NCBI GenBank assembly: GCA_025360685.1
Contig: JANYBR010000255.1
Span: 1 to 23,992, forward strand
Reading direction: 5' to 3'
DNA from: Pseudomonadota bacterium
Lineage (GTDB): Bacteria > Pseudomonadota > Alphaproteobacteria > Micropepsales > Micropepsaceae
DNA: 23,992 nt
A program made the translations under genes and the position numbers. Under the pieces are notes generated by a model, which was given only the letters and a program-made list of their open reading frames with translations, was not told where the DNA came from and did no database searches. Shown here one piece after another: positions 1 through 8,384 of this stretch; the first letter of the stretch is position 1, and every line of letters starts with the position of its first letter.

Positions 1-1
1 C

Positions 2-1489
2 GATCAGCTCTCACCCGCCGAGAAAGAAAATTATGTCGTCTACAAGCCGCAGCTCGAAGCGCTGATCGCGAGCTGGAAGTTCCGCAACTACGAGATGCCG
101 GCCAATTCCGACACGACCTTTTGGACCGACCTGGGATACACCGCGCGCCAACCGTTCCGCACGCTTGCCGACTACCGCAACTGGATCGCGCAGATGGGCG
201 ACATTCCGCGTTACTTCCATGAGCAGATGGATGAAATGCGCGCCGGGTTGAAACGTGGCTTCACGCCGCCGCGCATAACCCTCCAAGGGCGTGATGCTTC
301 GCTCACCGCCGTGACCGACGCGACGCCGGAAATGTCCCTGCTCTATGCGCCCTTTCTCGAGATGCCCGGCATTTCGGACGCCGACAAGGCAGTGCTGCGC
401 ACCCAGGCGGTCGCCGTCATTCGCGACGCCGCGCAACCGGCCTATCGCGAACTTCTGAAATTTATGCGGGCGGAATATGTCCCCGGCACCCGCACCACAC
501 TCGCCGCTGAAGCGGTGCCCGACGGCAAAGCGTGGTATCGCTCGCAAATTCTGGAATACACCACGCTCGACATGGAGCCGTCGGCAATCCACGAACTTGG
601 CATCCGCGAGGTCGCGAGCCTGCACCAGCAGATGCTGGACGTGATGATGGAGACCGGTTTCAAGGGCGACTTTCCCGCGTTTCTGAAATTCCTGCGCACC
701 GATCCGCAATTCTACGCCAAATCACCGGACGAATTGCTGATGCGCGCCGCCTGGATCGCGAAGAAATTTGATGGCAAAGCTTCGACCTATTTCGGCATGT
801 TGCCGCGCATGCGTTTCGCAATCGTTCCCGTGCCGGACGATCTTGCGCCCTTCTACACCTCCGGACGCGGCGGGCCGGGGCAATATCTGGTCAACACCTA
901 CAAGCTCGACACTCGGCCGCTCTACAATCTCACGGCGATGACATTGCACGAGTCAGCGCCCGGCCACGCCTTCCAGATGCCCATCGCGCTGGAGCACAAG
1001 GACCTGCCGGGATTTCGCCAGCATGTCTACATCTCGGCGTTTGGCGAAGGCTGGGCGCTCTATTGCGAAAAGCTTGGCCTGGAGATGGGGATGTACGAGA
1101 CCCCCTATGACCGTTTCGGCATGCTCGGCTGGCAGGTCTGGCGCGCTGCGCGGCTCGTGGTCGACACCGGTATCCACAGCCAGGGTTGGACGCGCGCGCA
1201 GGCGATCCAGTATCTGCTCGAATACACGGCGCTTCCCGAGCACGAGATTGAGACAGAGGTCGATCGCTACATCGCCTGGCCGGGTCAGGCCCTGTCCTAC
1301 TACCTTGGCGAGATGGCGATCTGGGAGGCGCGCCGCAAGGCCGAAACTGCGCTGGGGCCGCGATTCAGCATTCGCGCGTTCCACGACACGGTTCTAGCGC
1401 TCGGCTCAGTGCCGCTTCCGGTTCTCGCCGCCCGCATAGACCGCTTCATCGCCGAAGGCGGCAAGGGCCCCTATCCCGATCTGGAATAA
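2..1489 (+). CDS. DUF885 family metallopeptidase-like protein, 5' end cut off
   Basis: The frame is open from the first bases of the window to the stop at 1487-1489, giving 495 visible residues; the true start lies outside. The protein resembles the DUF885 family (PF05960), putative zinc metallopeptidases whose substrates are mostly unknown. The key motif is HESAPGH at visible residues 316-322, matching the HExxPGHH-type signature, followed about 25 residues later by an EGWALYCE segment that would supply the third metal-binding acid. A methionine at base 95 could be mistaken for the start, but the coding sequence clearly extends upstream of it without a break. The gene is alone on this strand; the next gene is convergent. 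Many family members are exported, but the N-terminus needed to judge this is missing. Family assignment is good; substrate is unknown. Confidence 0.88.
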   Translation, partial: DQLSPAEKENYVVYKPQLEALIASWKFRNYEMPANSDTTFWTDLGYTARQPFRTLADYRNWIAQMGDIPRYFHEQMDEMRAGLKRGFTPPRITLQGRDASLTAVTDATPEMSLLYAPFLEMPGISDADKAVLRTQAVAVIRDAAQPAYRELLKFMRAEYVPGTRTTLAAEAVPDGKAWYRSQILEYTTLDMEPSAIHELGIREVASLHQQMLDVMMETGFKGDFPAFLKFLRTDPQFYAKSPDELLMRAAWIAKKFDGKASTYFGMLPRMRFAIVPVPDDLAPFYTSGRGGPGQYLVNTYKLDTRPLYNLTAMTLHESAPGHAFQMPIALEHKDLPGFRQHVYISAFGEGWALYCEKLGLEMGMYETPYDRFGMLGWQVWRAARLVVDTGIHSQGWTRAQAIQYLLEYTALPEHEIETEVDRYIAWPGQALSYYLGEMAIWEARRKAETALGPRFSIRAFHDTVLALGSVPLPVLAARIDRFIAEGGKGPYPDLE

Positions 1490-1513
1490 CTAATCCTGGG
1501 TCCGTTCGAACCA

Positions 1514-1530
1514 GTCTGGAGTCGCCAGAC
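1514..1530 (+). terminator. weak hairpin after the DUF885 gene
   Basis: A 6-bp perfect stem (GTCTGG / CCAGAC) with a 5-base loop starts 25 bases after the stop codon. No T-run follows, so if it ends transcription it is a poor intrinsic terminator. It lies between two convergent genes, where a terminator is expected. Confidence 0.25.
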
Positions 1531-1628
1531 CTACGTCACACTGTCAGTCTGCTGGAAGATGTCTTCCATCGCGCCAACCACTGTCGCCGCACAGTGCATT
1601 CGAGCCGCCAGAAAAACTGCGGCTCGGC

Positions 1629-2111
1629 CTAGAGACGCCCCAACAGCATCCCCAGCCCAACATAGACAATATAGAGAGCGAGCACTGAAGAGACGCCCAA
1701 GTCGCTGACCATCGCGGCTGTTTCCGTGCCGCTTCGCCTGCTGGCCGTCGCGTGCCGCGTGCCCGCGACTCCGTAAACGATCGCGCCGACAAAGGCACTC
1801 GGCAGGATGAAGAGCGGTACAAAGATCGAGGCCATCCCGAGCAAGCCGACGGCGATGTTCGTGATGCCCAGTTCGCGCACGACAGGCAGCGCCTCGTCGC
1901 CATGAATGCCGATAATCTCTTCGGCCGTAAAACGCGGCCGGAAGAACTGCAACGAGCCGTCAACGAACAGCCGGACGCCCGCGCTCCAGAAGACAAACCA
2001 GATGCCGACGATCATCATCAGCGACTGAGGCGTATTGGCAAAAGAAAATTGGGCGTAGATCGACGCCAGCGGCAGCACCGCCGTCAGCAACAGAACACCG
2101 ACCAGATACAT
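1629..2111 (-). CDS. four-helix membrane protein resembling DUF6790
   Basis: A 160-residue integral membrane protein. Hydrophobic segments lie at about residues 1-20, 30-49, 84-112 and 143-158, with a conserved-looking loop between helices 2 and 3 (FTAEEIIGI, then VVRELGITN). That loop resembles the DUF6790 family of small membrane proteins with no known function; this is from memory of the family, not a search. The frame is open upstream to a TTG at 2177 and an ATG at 2171, but the added residues are arginine/proline rich. The ATG at 2111 begins directly with a helix and has a GGGGGG tract just upstream, so I prefer it. A one-mismatch EcfG-type promoter at 2177-2201 would also fit the later start. 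It is convergent with the DUF885 gene and has no partner that hints at its job. Confidence 0.7.
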   Translation of the reverse strand: MYLVGVLLLTAVLPLASIYAQFSFANTPQSLMMIVGIWFVFWSAGVRLFVDGSLQFFRPRFTAEEIIGIHGDEALPVVRELGITNIAVGLLGMASIFVPLFILPSAFVGAIVYGVAGTRHATASRRSGTETAAMVSDLGVSSVLALYIVYVGLGMLLGRL

Positions 2112-2176
2112 CGCGCCCCCCGGCACTTGTGAAGGCGCTGGACGCCTTCGACGCGATCCTACGCTCTCCATCTGCA

Positions 2177-2201
2177 AACGTCACGTCTGGCAGCGCGTCC
2201 C
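2177..2201 (-). promoter_or_regulatory. possible EcfG-type promoter (one mismatch)
   Basis: Read on the minus strand, GGGAC (2197-2201) is followed by exactly 16 bases and then CGTT (2177-2180). The EcfG consensus is GGAAC-N16/17-CGTT, so one base differs. Transcription would begin near 2170 and reach the ATG at 2111 with a leader of about 60 bases. In GC-rich DNA a one-mismatch hit occurs by chance fairly often, so this is weak. Confidence 0.25.
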
Positions 2202-2261
2202 GTCGATTGGCGCCTGCTTGGTCCATTCAAATTTCACACCGTTCACCTTGGTCTAATAAGG

Positions 2262-3209
2262 CTAATCGGTTTGCGAAACTTGCGACGGGCGCATCGACAG
2301 ACCGGCCAGCACTTCCGCCATCCAACGCGCCGCCGTCAACGCGCCCGTGGCATTGCTGTCGGTGCTTGGGTCGAACTCGGTGAGATCGACGCATGTGACT
2401 TTGGGATGGGCCGCGATGATGCGTGCCGCCGCGAAAAAATCGCGCGCGCTGATTCCGCCCGGCCGCGCACCCGGCGCCGCCGGCATTTGCGCCCGATCGA
2501 TGACGTCGATATCGAAGTCGACATAAATATGCGTGCAGAGATGCGCCAACCGGTCCAATTCCTCAACCACGACCGGCATGAAACCGGCTTCGAAACACTC
2601 GGCCAGCGTACGCACCGAAATGCCGGCCGACTTCGCCTTGCCATGCGCCTTTTTCGTGTTGGCAAATGGTGCAATTCCGACTTGGCTGATGCGATGACCG
2701 GGCAGTCCATCCTCGAGCAGAGCTTGAATCGGATTTCCGTTGTTCAATCCTCCATCGGTGTCGCGAAGATCGAAATGCGCATCCAGCGTGAGCAATCCGA
2801 CTTGTTTCAGTGCGGTATCGACGCCGTGCACACCGGGCCTGGTGATCGCGTTGTTGCCACCAAGAATGATGGTGAGCGACCGGTCCGAGCACAGTTGGCG
2901 CACCGACCGGCTGATGGGCTCAAACGCGTCTTTGGGCGTGAGCGCGGCAATCGGCAAATCGCCGGCATCGAATACGCGCAGGCCAGACAGATCGATTCCG
3001 CTCTCCAGGTCATAGACGCTGAACCGCTTCAAGGCGGCGCGCACCGCGCCCGGTCCTAGATCGCAGCGGCCGGGGGTGATCGATTCGCGCGCCAGCGGGG
3101 CGCCAACGATCGCGACCGGTGCGTCCGACTCGCCTGACAAAAGCGAATTAATGGAAATCCAGGAGCGGTTTTCCGACATTTCTGTTGCGTTCGGCTGCTG
3201 CGCGGACAT
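2262..3209 (-). CDS. hutG: formimidoylglutamase-like arginase-family enzyme (HutG type)
   Basis: A 315-residue ureohydrolase (arginase/agmatinase/formimidoylglutamase superfamily). Its position beside hutIUH suggests it performs the last step of histidine degradation, hydrolysing N-formimidoyl-glutamate to glutamate and formamide. Manganese-site motifs are visible: DAHFD at 143-147, DFDID at 231-235, and E278 in DLTEFDP, matching the arginase catalytic glutamate. The first metal motif, usually GGDH, reads GGNN at 117-120, so the histidine that normally binds one Mn is replaced by Asn. The start ATG at 3209 has a GAGGA-type ribosome site about 10 bases upstream. It is divergent from hutI with 64 bases between the starts, a layout suiting shared regulation. 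It could instead be another amidinohydrolase or a single-metal enzyme, but the neighbourhood favours hutG. Confidence 0.82.
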   Translation of the reverse strand: MSAQQPNATEMSENRSWISINSLLSGESDAPVAIVGAPLARESITPGRCDLGPGAVRAALKRFSVYDLESGIDLSGLRVFDAGDLPIAALTPKDAFEPISRSVRQLCSDRSLTIILGGNNAITRPGVHGVDTALKQVGLLTLDAHFDLRDTDGGLNNGNPIQALLEDGLPGHRISQVGIAPFANTKKAHGKAKSAGISVRTLAECFEAGFMPVVVEELDRLAHLCTHIYVDFDIDVIDRAQMPAAPGARPGGISARDFFAAARIIAAHPKVTCVDLTEFDPSTDSNATGALTAARWMAEVLAGLSMRPSQVSQTD

Positions 3210-3273
3210 GTAAGATAATCCTCGTCTCTCATCGCCCAGGCTGTAACGTCACAAGGCGACCAGGTGCACTGCA
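3210..3273. promoter_or_regulatory. hutG-hutI divergent intergenic region
   Basis: These 64 bases separate the two divergent starts and must hold at least part of the control for both directions. I looked for a TGTATA-type palindrome as bound by HutC and did not see one. An A/T-rich stretch, TAAGATAAT at 3211-3219, could be a -10 element for the rightward promoter, but no well-spaced -35 is evident. The hutI ribosome site is AGGTG, seven bases before its ATG. Confidence 0.4.
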
Positions 3274-4500
3274 ATGTGGGATATTCTACTGCTCGATTGT
3301 CATGTTGCCAGCATGGCCGAAGCGTCAAACGCTCCCTTCGGCGCCATCCGCAACGCCGCTTTGGCGATCGAAAATGGACGCATCGCCTGGGTCGGCCCGG
3401 CCAAGGATCGTCCGACAACCGCTGCGCGCGAAGTACGCAGACTGGACGGTGCGTGGATCACGCCCGGACTGATCGACTGCCACACGCATCTGGTGTTCGG
3501 CGGAGAACGCGTGCGCGAGTGGGAAATGCGTCAGCACGGCGCGTCTTATGAGCAGATTGCCGAGTCGGGCGGCGGAATTCTTTCGACCGTGCGCGCCACG
3601 CGGGCGTGTTCCGAGGAGGACCTTGCGTACTCAGCTGCGCGCCGTGCGCGGGCAATGGCGGCCCAGGGCACCACGACGCTCGAAATCAAGTCCGGCTACG
3701 GGCTTGATTTGGAGAGTGAACGGAAAATGTTGCGTGCCGCGTCGCGGGCTTGCGAACTCGCCAATGTGCGCGTCACCAGAACCTTCCTTGGTGCGCACAC
3801 GCTGCCGCCGGAATATTCGCAAGACCGCAACGGGTATGTCGATCTTCTGTGCGAGACGATGATTCCGGCGATTGCGCGGGAAAAACTGGCCGACGCGTGT
3901 GACGCGTTCTGCGAAACCATCGCATTCACGGCCGTCGAGACCGAACGCGTCCTGCGCACGGCTCAATCGCACGGGCTCGCCGTCAAACTGCACGCCGAGC
4001 AATTGTCGGATCAAAAGGGCGCCCTGCTTGCTTCCAGGCTGGGAGCACTTTCCGCCGATCATCTGGAGCATCTGGGCGACGACGGAATCGCGACAATGGC
4101 CAAAGCCGGCACCGTTGCCGTTCTGCTACCCTGCGCGTTCTATTTCCTGCGCGAGACCAGGAAGCCACCCGTCGCCGCGCTGCGCCGCGCCGGCGTCGCC
4201 ATGGCGATTGCCACCGATTGCAACCCCGGAACATCGCCCGTCACCTCGCCGCTGATCGCGCTGAGCATGGCCTGCGCGCTCTTTCAATTGACGCCTGAGG
4301 AGGCGCTGACCGGGATGACGCGCAACGCCGCCAAGGCACTCGGCCGTCAGGCATCGATCGGCACGCTTGAGACCGGAAAGCTTGCAGACCTGGCGATCTG
4401 GAACGTCTCCGAACCAGCCGAACTCGCCTATTGGCTGGGTGCCAACCTTCTCCACGACCGTTATCTTGAAGGCCGTTCCGATCAATCGAGATCAGCATGA
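3274..4500 (+). CDS. hutI: imidazolonepropionase
   Basis: A 408-residue amidohydrolase that opens the ring of 4-imidazolone-5-propionate to give N-formimidoyl-glutamate, the third step of histidine degradation. Length matches the family (about 400-420). Visible metal and substrate motifs are DCHTHLVFGG (H70, H72), KLHAEQ (H240), ADHLEH (H263) and ATDCNPGTSP (D315), the standard HutI metal-ligand order. The N-terminal beta-rich part (about 1-65) and the barrel match a cytosolic amidohydrolase. The ATG at 3274 follows AGGTG by seven bases and begins the family-typical hydrophobic strand. Its stop overlaps the hutU start (ATGA at 4497-4500), implying coupled translation. Nothing is broken or odd. 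Confidence 0.96.
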   Translation: MWDILLLDCHVASMAEASNAPFGAIRNAALAIENGRIAWVGPAKDRPTTAAREVRRLDGAWITPGLIDCHTHLVFGGERVREWEMRQHGASYEQIAESGGGILSTVRATRACSEEDLAYSAARRARAMAAQGTTTLEIKSGYGLDLESERKMLRAASRACELANVRVTRTFLGAHTLPPEYSQDRNGYVDLLCETMIPAIAREKLADACDAFCETIAFTAVETERVLRTAQSHGLAVKLHAEQLSDQKGALLASRLGALSADHLEHLGDDGIATMAKAGTVAVLLPCAFYFLRETRKPPVAALRRAGVAMAIATDCNPGTSPVTSPLIALSMACALFQLTPEEALTGMTRNAAKALGRQASIGTLETGKLADLAIWNVSEPAELAYWLGANLLHDRYLEGRSDQSRSA

Positions 4501-6170
4501 CCGAAATTCGCAACACTCGCATCATCCGCGCGCCACGCGGTCCACAGATCACCTGCAAGAGCTGGCCCGCCGAGGCCGCGATGCGCATGCTGATGAACAA
4601 TCTCGATCCCGAGGTCGCCGAACGCCCGCAGGACCTGGTGGTCTATGGCGGCATCGGGAAAGCGGCGCGCAACTGGCAGTCGTTTGATCGCATTGTCGCC
4701 ACGCTGAAAACGCTCGAGGCTGACGAGACGCTGCTCATCCAGTCGGGCAAGCCGGTCGGCGTTTTCCGCACGCATGCCGCGGCACCGCGCGTGCTGATCG
4801 CCAACTCCAACCTCGTGCCCAAATGGGCGACGTGGGAACATTTCAACGAACTCGATCGCAAGGGCCTGATGATGTACGGCCAGATGACCGCCGGTTCGTG
4901 GATCTATATCGGCAGCCAGGGCATCGTCCAGGGCACTTACGAGACCTTCATCGAAATGGCGCGCCAGCATTTTGGCGGCGAATTATCGGGCAGGTGGATC
5001 TTGACCGCAGGTCTCGGCGGCATGGGAGGTGCGCAACCTCTGGCGGCGACGATGGCCGGCGCGTCGATGCTGGCCATCGAATGTCAGCGCTCGCGCATCG
5101 AGAAACGTCTTGAAACCCGCTATCTCGACGTCGCGACGGACAGTCTCGACGAAGCCCTGTCGCTGATCCGCGCATCGGTTGCAAGCCGCAAACCGCGCTC
5201 CATCGGCTTGGTTGGAAATGCATCGGAAATTCTACCCGAGCTGGTGCGCCGCAAAGTCAGGCCGGACGCGGTCACCGACCAGACCAGCGCGCATGACGTG
5301 GTCAATGGCTATCTTCCCGAGGGCTGGACGGTCGGAGAATGGGAAGCCAAACGCGCTTCCGACCCCGATGCGGTGGCCGCAGCCGCGCGCACATCGATTG
5401 CCAAGCATGTGCGGGCCATGCTGGCCTTCGCGGCGCAAGGAATTCCGACCTTCGACTATGGCAACAATATCCGCCAGGTCGCCAAGGACGAAGGCGTCGA
5501 TGACGCATTCGCATTTCCCGGTTTTGTCCCTGCCTATATCCGGCCGCTCTTCTGCCGCGGCGTCGGGCCGTTCCGCTGGGTGGCGCTCTCGGGCGATGCG
5601 GACGACATCTACAAGACCGACGCTGCGGTGAAGAACCTGTTCCCCGACAACAAGCCGCTGCATCGCTGGCTCGACCTGGCAAAAGAGCGCATCGCCTTTC
5701 AAGGTCTGCCGGCCCGGATATGCTGGCTCGGCCTCGGCGAGCGTCATCGCGCCGGGTTGAAATTCAACGACATGGTAGCGCGCGGCGAACTCAAGGCGCC
5801 GATTGTCATTGGACGCGATCATCTGGATTCAGGTTCCGTCGCCAGCCCGAATCGCGAGACGGAAGCGATGCGCGATGGTTCCGACGCGGTTTCAGATTGG
5901 CCGTTGCTGAACGGCTTGCTGAACACCGCTTCGGGCGCCACCTGGGTGTCGTTGCATCATGGCGGCGGCGTCGGCATGGGTTATTCCCAGCACGCCGGCG
6001 TCGTCATCGTGGCGGACGGCACGCCGGAGGCGCGCGAGAAGCTCGAACGCGTGCTGTGGAACGATCCGGCCACGGGCGTCATGCGCCATGCTGACGCCGG
6101 ATATGAGATCGCTATCGAGACGGCGCACGAAATGAAGCTAAACCTGCCTTCGCTCGGGGACCGCGCGTGA
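4497..6170 (+). CDS. hutU: urocanate hydratase (urocanase)
   Basis: A 557-residue NAD-dependent urocanase that adds water to urocanate to make imidazolone propionate, the second step of histidine degradation; NAD+ acts as an electrophile rather than a redox carrier. Length equals the bacterial norm (about 550-560). The GLGGMGGAQP nucleotide-binding segment is at residues 172-181, and the catalytic region ARICWLGLGERHR carries the conserved cysteine at 409. The C-terminal HHGGGVGMGYSQHAG segment is also family-typical. The ATG overlaps the hutI stop by four bases and the gene ends in a four-base GTGA overlap with hutH, so hutI-hutU-hutH is one tightly coupled cytosolic pathway operon. No anomaly seen. 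Confidence 0.97.
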   Translation: MTEIRNTRIIRAPRGPQITCKSWPAEAAMRMLMNNLDPEVAERPQDLVVYGGIGKAARNWQSFDRIVATLKTLEADETLLIQSGKPVGVFRTHAAAPRVLIANSNLVPKWATWEHFNELDRKGLMMYGQMTAGSWIYIGSQGIVQGTYETFIEMARQHFGGELSGRWILTAGLGGMGGAQPLAATMAGASMLAIECQRSRIEKRLETRYLDVATDSLDEALSLIRASVASRKPRSIGLVGNASEILPELVRRKVRPDAVTDQTSAHDVVNGYLPEGWTVGEWEAKRASDPDAVAAAARTSIAKHVRAMLAFAAQGIPTFDYGNNIRQVAKDEGVDDAFAFPGFVPAYIRPLFCRGVGPFRWVALSGDADDIYKTDAAVKNLFPDNKPLHRWLDLAKERIAFQGLPARICWLGLGERHRAGLKFNDMVARGELKAPIVIGRDHLDSGSVASPNRETEAMRDGSDAVSDWPLLNGLLNTASGATWVSLHHGGGVGMGYSQHAGVVIVADGTPEAREKLERVLWNDPATGVMRHADAGYEIAIETAHEMKLNLPSLGDRA

Positions 6171-7702
6171 CGCTCTCTCTGGACACCCCTTTGACGCTGG
6201 CGCAATTGCGTGCGGTGTACGAAGCACCGGTGCGGTTGTCGGTCAGTGCGGCGGCGCGCGCGCGCATCGACAGAGCCGCGGACGTAATCGCAAAAATCGT
6301 CGCAAGCGGAGCGACTGTCTACGGCGTGAACACGGGATTCGGTCTGCTTGCCAGCACGACGGTCGGGCGTGCCGACCTCGAGGCGCTGCAGCGTAATCTG
6401 GTGCTCAGCCATGCCTGTGGCGTGGGACCGTTGTTGAGCGACGCAATCGTTCGCCTTGTTCTCGTGCTCAAGGCGGCATCGCTGGCGCAAGGTGCGTCTG
6501 GGGTCCGCACGGCAACCGTCGAGATGCTGGTCAAGCTTCTCGATGCGGAAATCTATCCCTGCATTCCCAGCAAAGGCTCGGTCGGCGCGTCGGGCGATCT
6601 GGCGCCGCTCGCCCATCTTTCCGCCGTCCTGCTCGGCATCGGCGATGCGCGAGTGAAAGACACGGTGCTGCCGGCACGCGCCGCGCTTGAACAGGCGGGG
6701 CTCGCACCTATCACGCTCGGACCGAAGGAAGGTCTGGCGCTGCTCAACGGTACGCAGGTGTCGAACGCCTTGGCACTGGCCGGGCTGTTCGAGACCGAGA
6801 AAGTGTTCGCCGCAGGATTGGTAGCCGGTGCGCTTTCGACGGATGCATTGAAGGGCTCGGACACGCCATTCGATGCGCGCATCCATCTGTTGCGCGGTCA
6901 ACCCGGCCAGATAGATGTCGCGTCCACTTTGCGTGGCCTGATGGCAGGTAGCGAGATACGTGAATCGCACCGCGCCCCGGCGGCCGACGACCGCGTACAG
7001 GACCCCTATTCCTTTCGCTGCCAGCCACAGGTCATGGGCGCGGTGCTCGATGTCATGCGCGCGTCCGCGCGCACGCTTGAGATCGAAGCGAACGGCGTCA
7101 CCGACAATCCGCTGGTGCTGGACAATGGCGACGTGCTTTCGGGCGGCAACTTTCACGCCGAGCCTGTCGCGTTTGCCGCCGACCAGCTGGCGATGGCGTT
7201 GTGCGAGATCGGCAACATCTCCGAGCGGCGCAGCGCCATTCTCGTCGATCCGAAGATGAGCGGGCTGCCGGCATTTCTGGTCAAGGAATCAGGCTTGAAC
7301 TCGGGCTTTATGATCGCGCAGGTCACCGCGGCGGCGCTGGTCGCGGAAAATCGCATGCTGGCCCACCCTGCGTCCGTCGATACAGTCCCAACCAGCGCCA
7401 ACCAGGAAGACCATGTCTCGATGGCGACCCATGGCGCGAGGCGGTTGCTCGATATGGCGCAAAATGCTGCCAGCGTGGTGGCCATCGAGCTTCTTGCCGC
7501 CACGCAGGGGTTGGAGTTCCATCGTCCGTTGAAAAGCTCTGCGTTACTCGAGCAGGCGGCGGCGCAGATTCGCGCTCTGGTTCGTCCCTACGATCGCGAC
7601 CGCTATTTTGCGCCCGACATCGAAGCGGCAACGCAGCACGTTTGCGCTGGCGGACTTCGCGCGTTGACCTCGAGGCTGCTGCCATCGTCTGACGCAACTT
7701 AG
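6167..7702 (+). CDS. hutH: histidine ammonia-lyase (histidase)
   Basis: A 511-residue aromatic amino-acid lyase that removes ammonia from histidine to give urocanate, the first step of the pathway. The ASG triplet at 141-143 (in GSVGASGDLAPLAH) is the source of the self-forming MIO electrophile, and the N-terminal YGVNTGFG motif at 52-59 provides the catalytic tyrosine. The later segments GNFHAEPVA, SANQEDHVS and the HRP near the C-terminus fit histidase rather than phenylalanine or tyrosine lyase. The start is a GTG inside the hutU stop (GTGA), with GGGGA about seven bases upstream. It is the last gene of hutIUH; a convergent gene follows after 52 bases with no obvious terminator hairpin. 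No transporter or hutC is adjacent. Confidence 0.97.
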   Translation: MTLSLDTPLTLAQLRAVYEAPVRLSVSAAARARIDRAADVIAKIVASGATVYGVNTGFGLLASTTVGRADLEALQRNLVLSHACGVGPLLSDAIVRLVLVLKAASLAQGASGVRTATVEMLVKLLDAEIYPCIPSKGSVGASGDLAPLAHLSAVLLGIGDARVKDTVLPARAALEQAGLAPITLGPKEGLALLNGTQVSNALALAGLFETEKVFAAGLVAGALSTDALKGSDTPFDARIHLLRGQPGQIDVASTLRGLMAGSEIRESHRAPAADDRVQDPYSFRCQPQVMGAVLDVMRASARTLEIEANGVTDNPLVLDNGDVLSGGNFHAEPVAFAADQLAMALCEIGNISERRSAILVDPKMSGLPAFLVKESGLNSGFMIAQVTAAALVAENRMLAHPASVDTVPTSANQEDHVSMATHGARRLLDMAQNAASVVAIELLAATQGLEFHRPLKSSALLEQAAAQIRALVRPYDRDRYFAPDIEAATQHVCAGGLRALTSRLLPSSDAT

Positions 7703-7754
7703 CCAGAATCAATTGTCCGATCCGCAACTGGCCAGGTTCGACCTTGTCCCGCCG

Positions 7755-8342
7755 TCAGGCTTCAGAACTCTTCTTCACGCCGCCATGAATTGAGAGCAGA
7801 TCCAACATGTCGGAAGCGTGTTCTTCCTCGACCACCAGGATCGACTCGAGCATCACGCGTGTGGCTGGGTCGTCATCGCCGAAATAGCGGATCAATTCGC
7901 GATAATGGTCCACGGCGATGCGTTCGGCCACGAGATTTTCGCCAATCATCGCAACCAGGTCCGATCCCGTGGCGTACTCTGAAGCCGCGCGGCTTGCCAG
8001 TCCCTTCGGATCAAAGTCCGGTTCGCCGCCGAGTTGATTGATGCGCTCGGCTACTGTCATCACATGCTCGAGCTCTTCCTTGGCATGCTGCGTAAACTCG
8101 GCGCGGACACCTTCGCTCGACAGGCCCGTAGCGACAATCGAGTGCTGGGTATAGCGCAGCACACATACCAACTCGGTCGCCAGAACAGCCTGCAAGATGT
8201 CGACGGTTTTTCCGACGTCGCCGACATAGGTCTTGCTCATCGCGCCGCGCTCGATGTGTTGCCGCGCCCGGTCTCGCAGCGTTTTGACGTCGGTCAGGAA
8301 CGGTTCGGCGATACGCTTTTCGGCGCTAGATGTGTGTTTCAT
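7755..8342 (-). CDS. ferritin-like di-iron protein
   Basis: A 195-residue four-helix-bundle protein related to bacterioferritin/Dps-like proteins. The expected di-iron pattern is visible: E57 (ATELVCVLRY), E90-x-x-H93 (KEELEHVM), E140 (ENLVAERI) and E172-x-x-H175 (VEEEHASD). It probably binds or oxidises iron in the cytoplasm, but whether it forms a storage cage cannot be read from sequence. It has about 40 extra N-terminal residues compared with classical bacterioferritin (about 158 residues). I chose the ATG at 8342 because GGAG sits seven bases before it; an upstream GTG at 8384 has no such support. It lies 42 bases downstream of the superoxide dismutase gene on the same strand, so the two are probably co-transcribed, pairing superoxide removal with iron sequestration. 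Confidence 0.85.
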   Translation of the reverse strand: MKHTSSAEKRIAEPFLTDVKTLRDRARQHIERGAMSKTYVGDVGKTVDILQAVLATELVCVLRYTQHSIVATGLSSEGVRAEFTQHAKEELEHVMTVAERINQLGGEPDFDPKGLASRAASEYATGSDLVAMIGENLVAERIAVDHYRELIRYFGDDDPATRVMLESILVVEEEHASDMLDLLSIHGGVKKSSEA

Positions 8343-8384
8343 GGTCGGCTCCGATAGTTGAACTGGGACAAAAATACGGAACAC

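Noticed and set aside
5981..7156. 391-codon minus-strand frame over hutU and hutH
   Set aside because: Antisense shadow of two complete and unmistakable hut genes.
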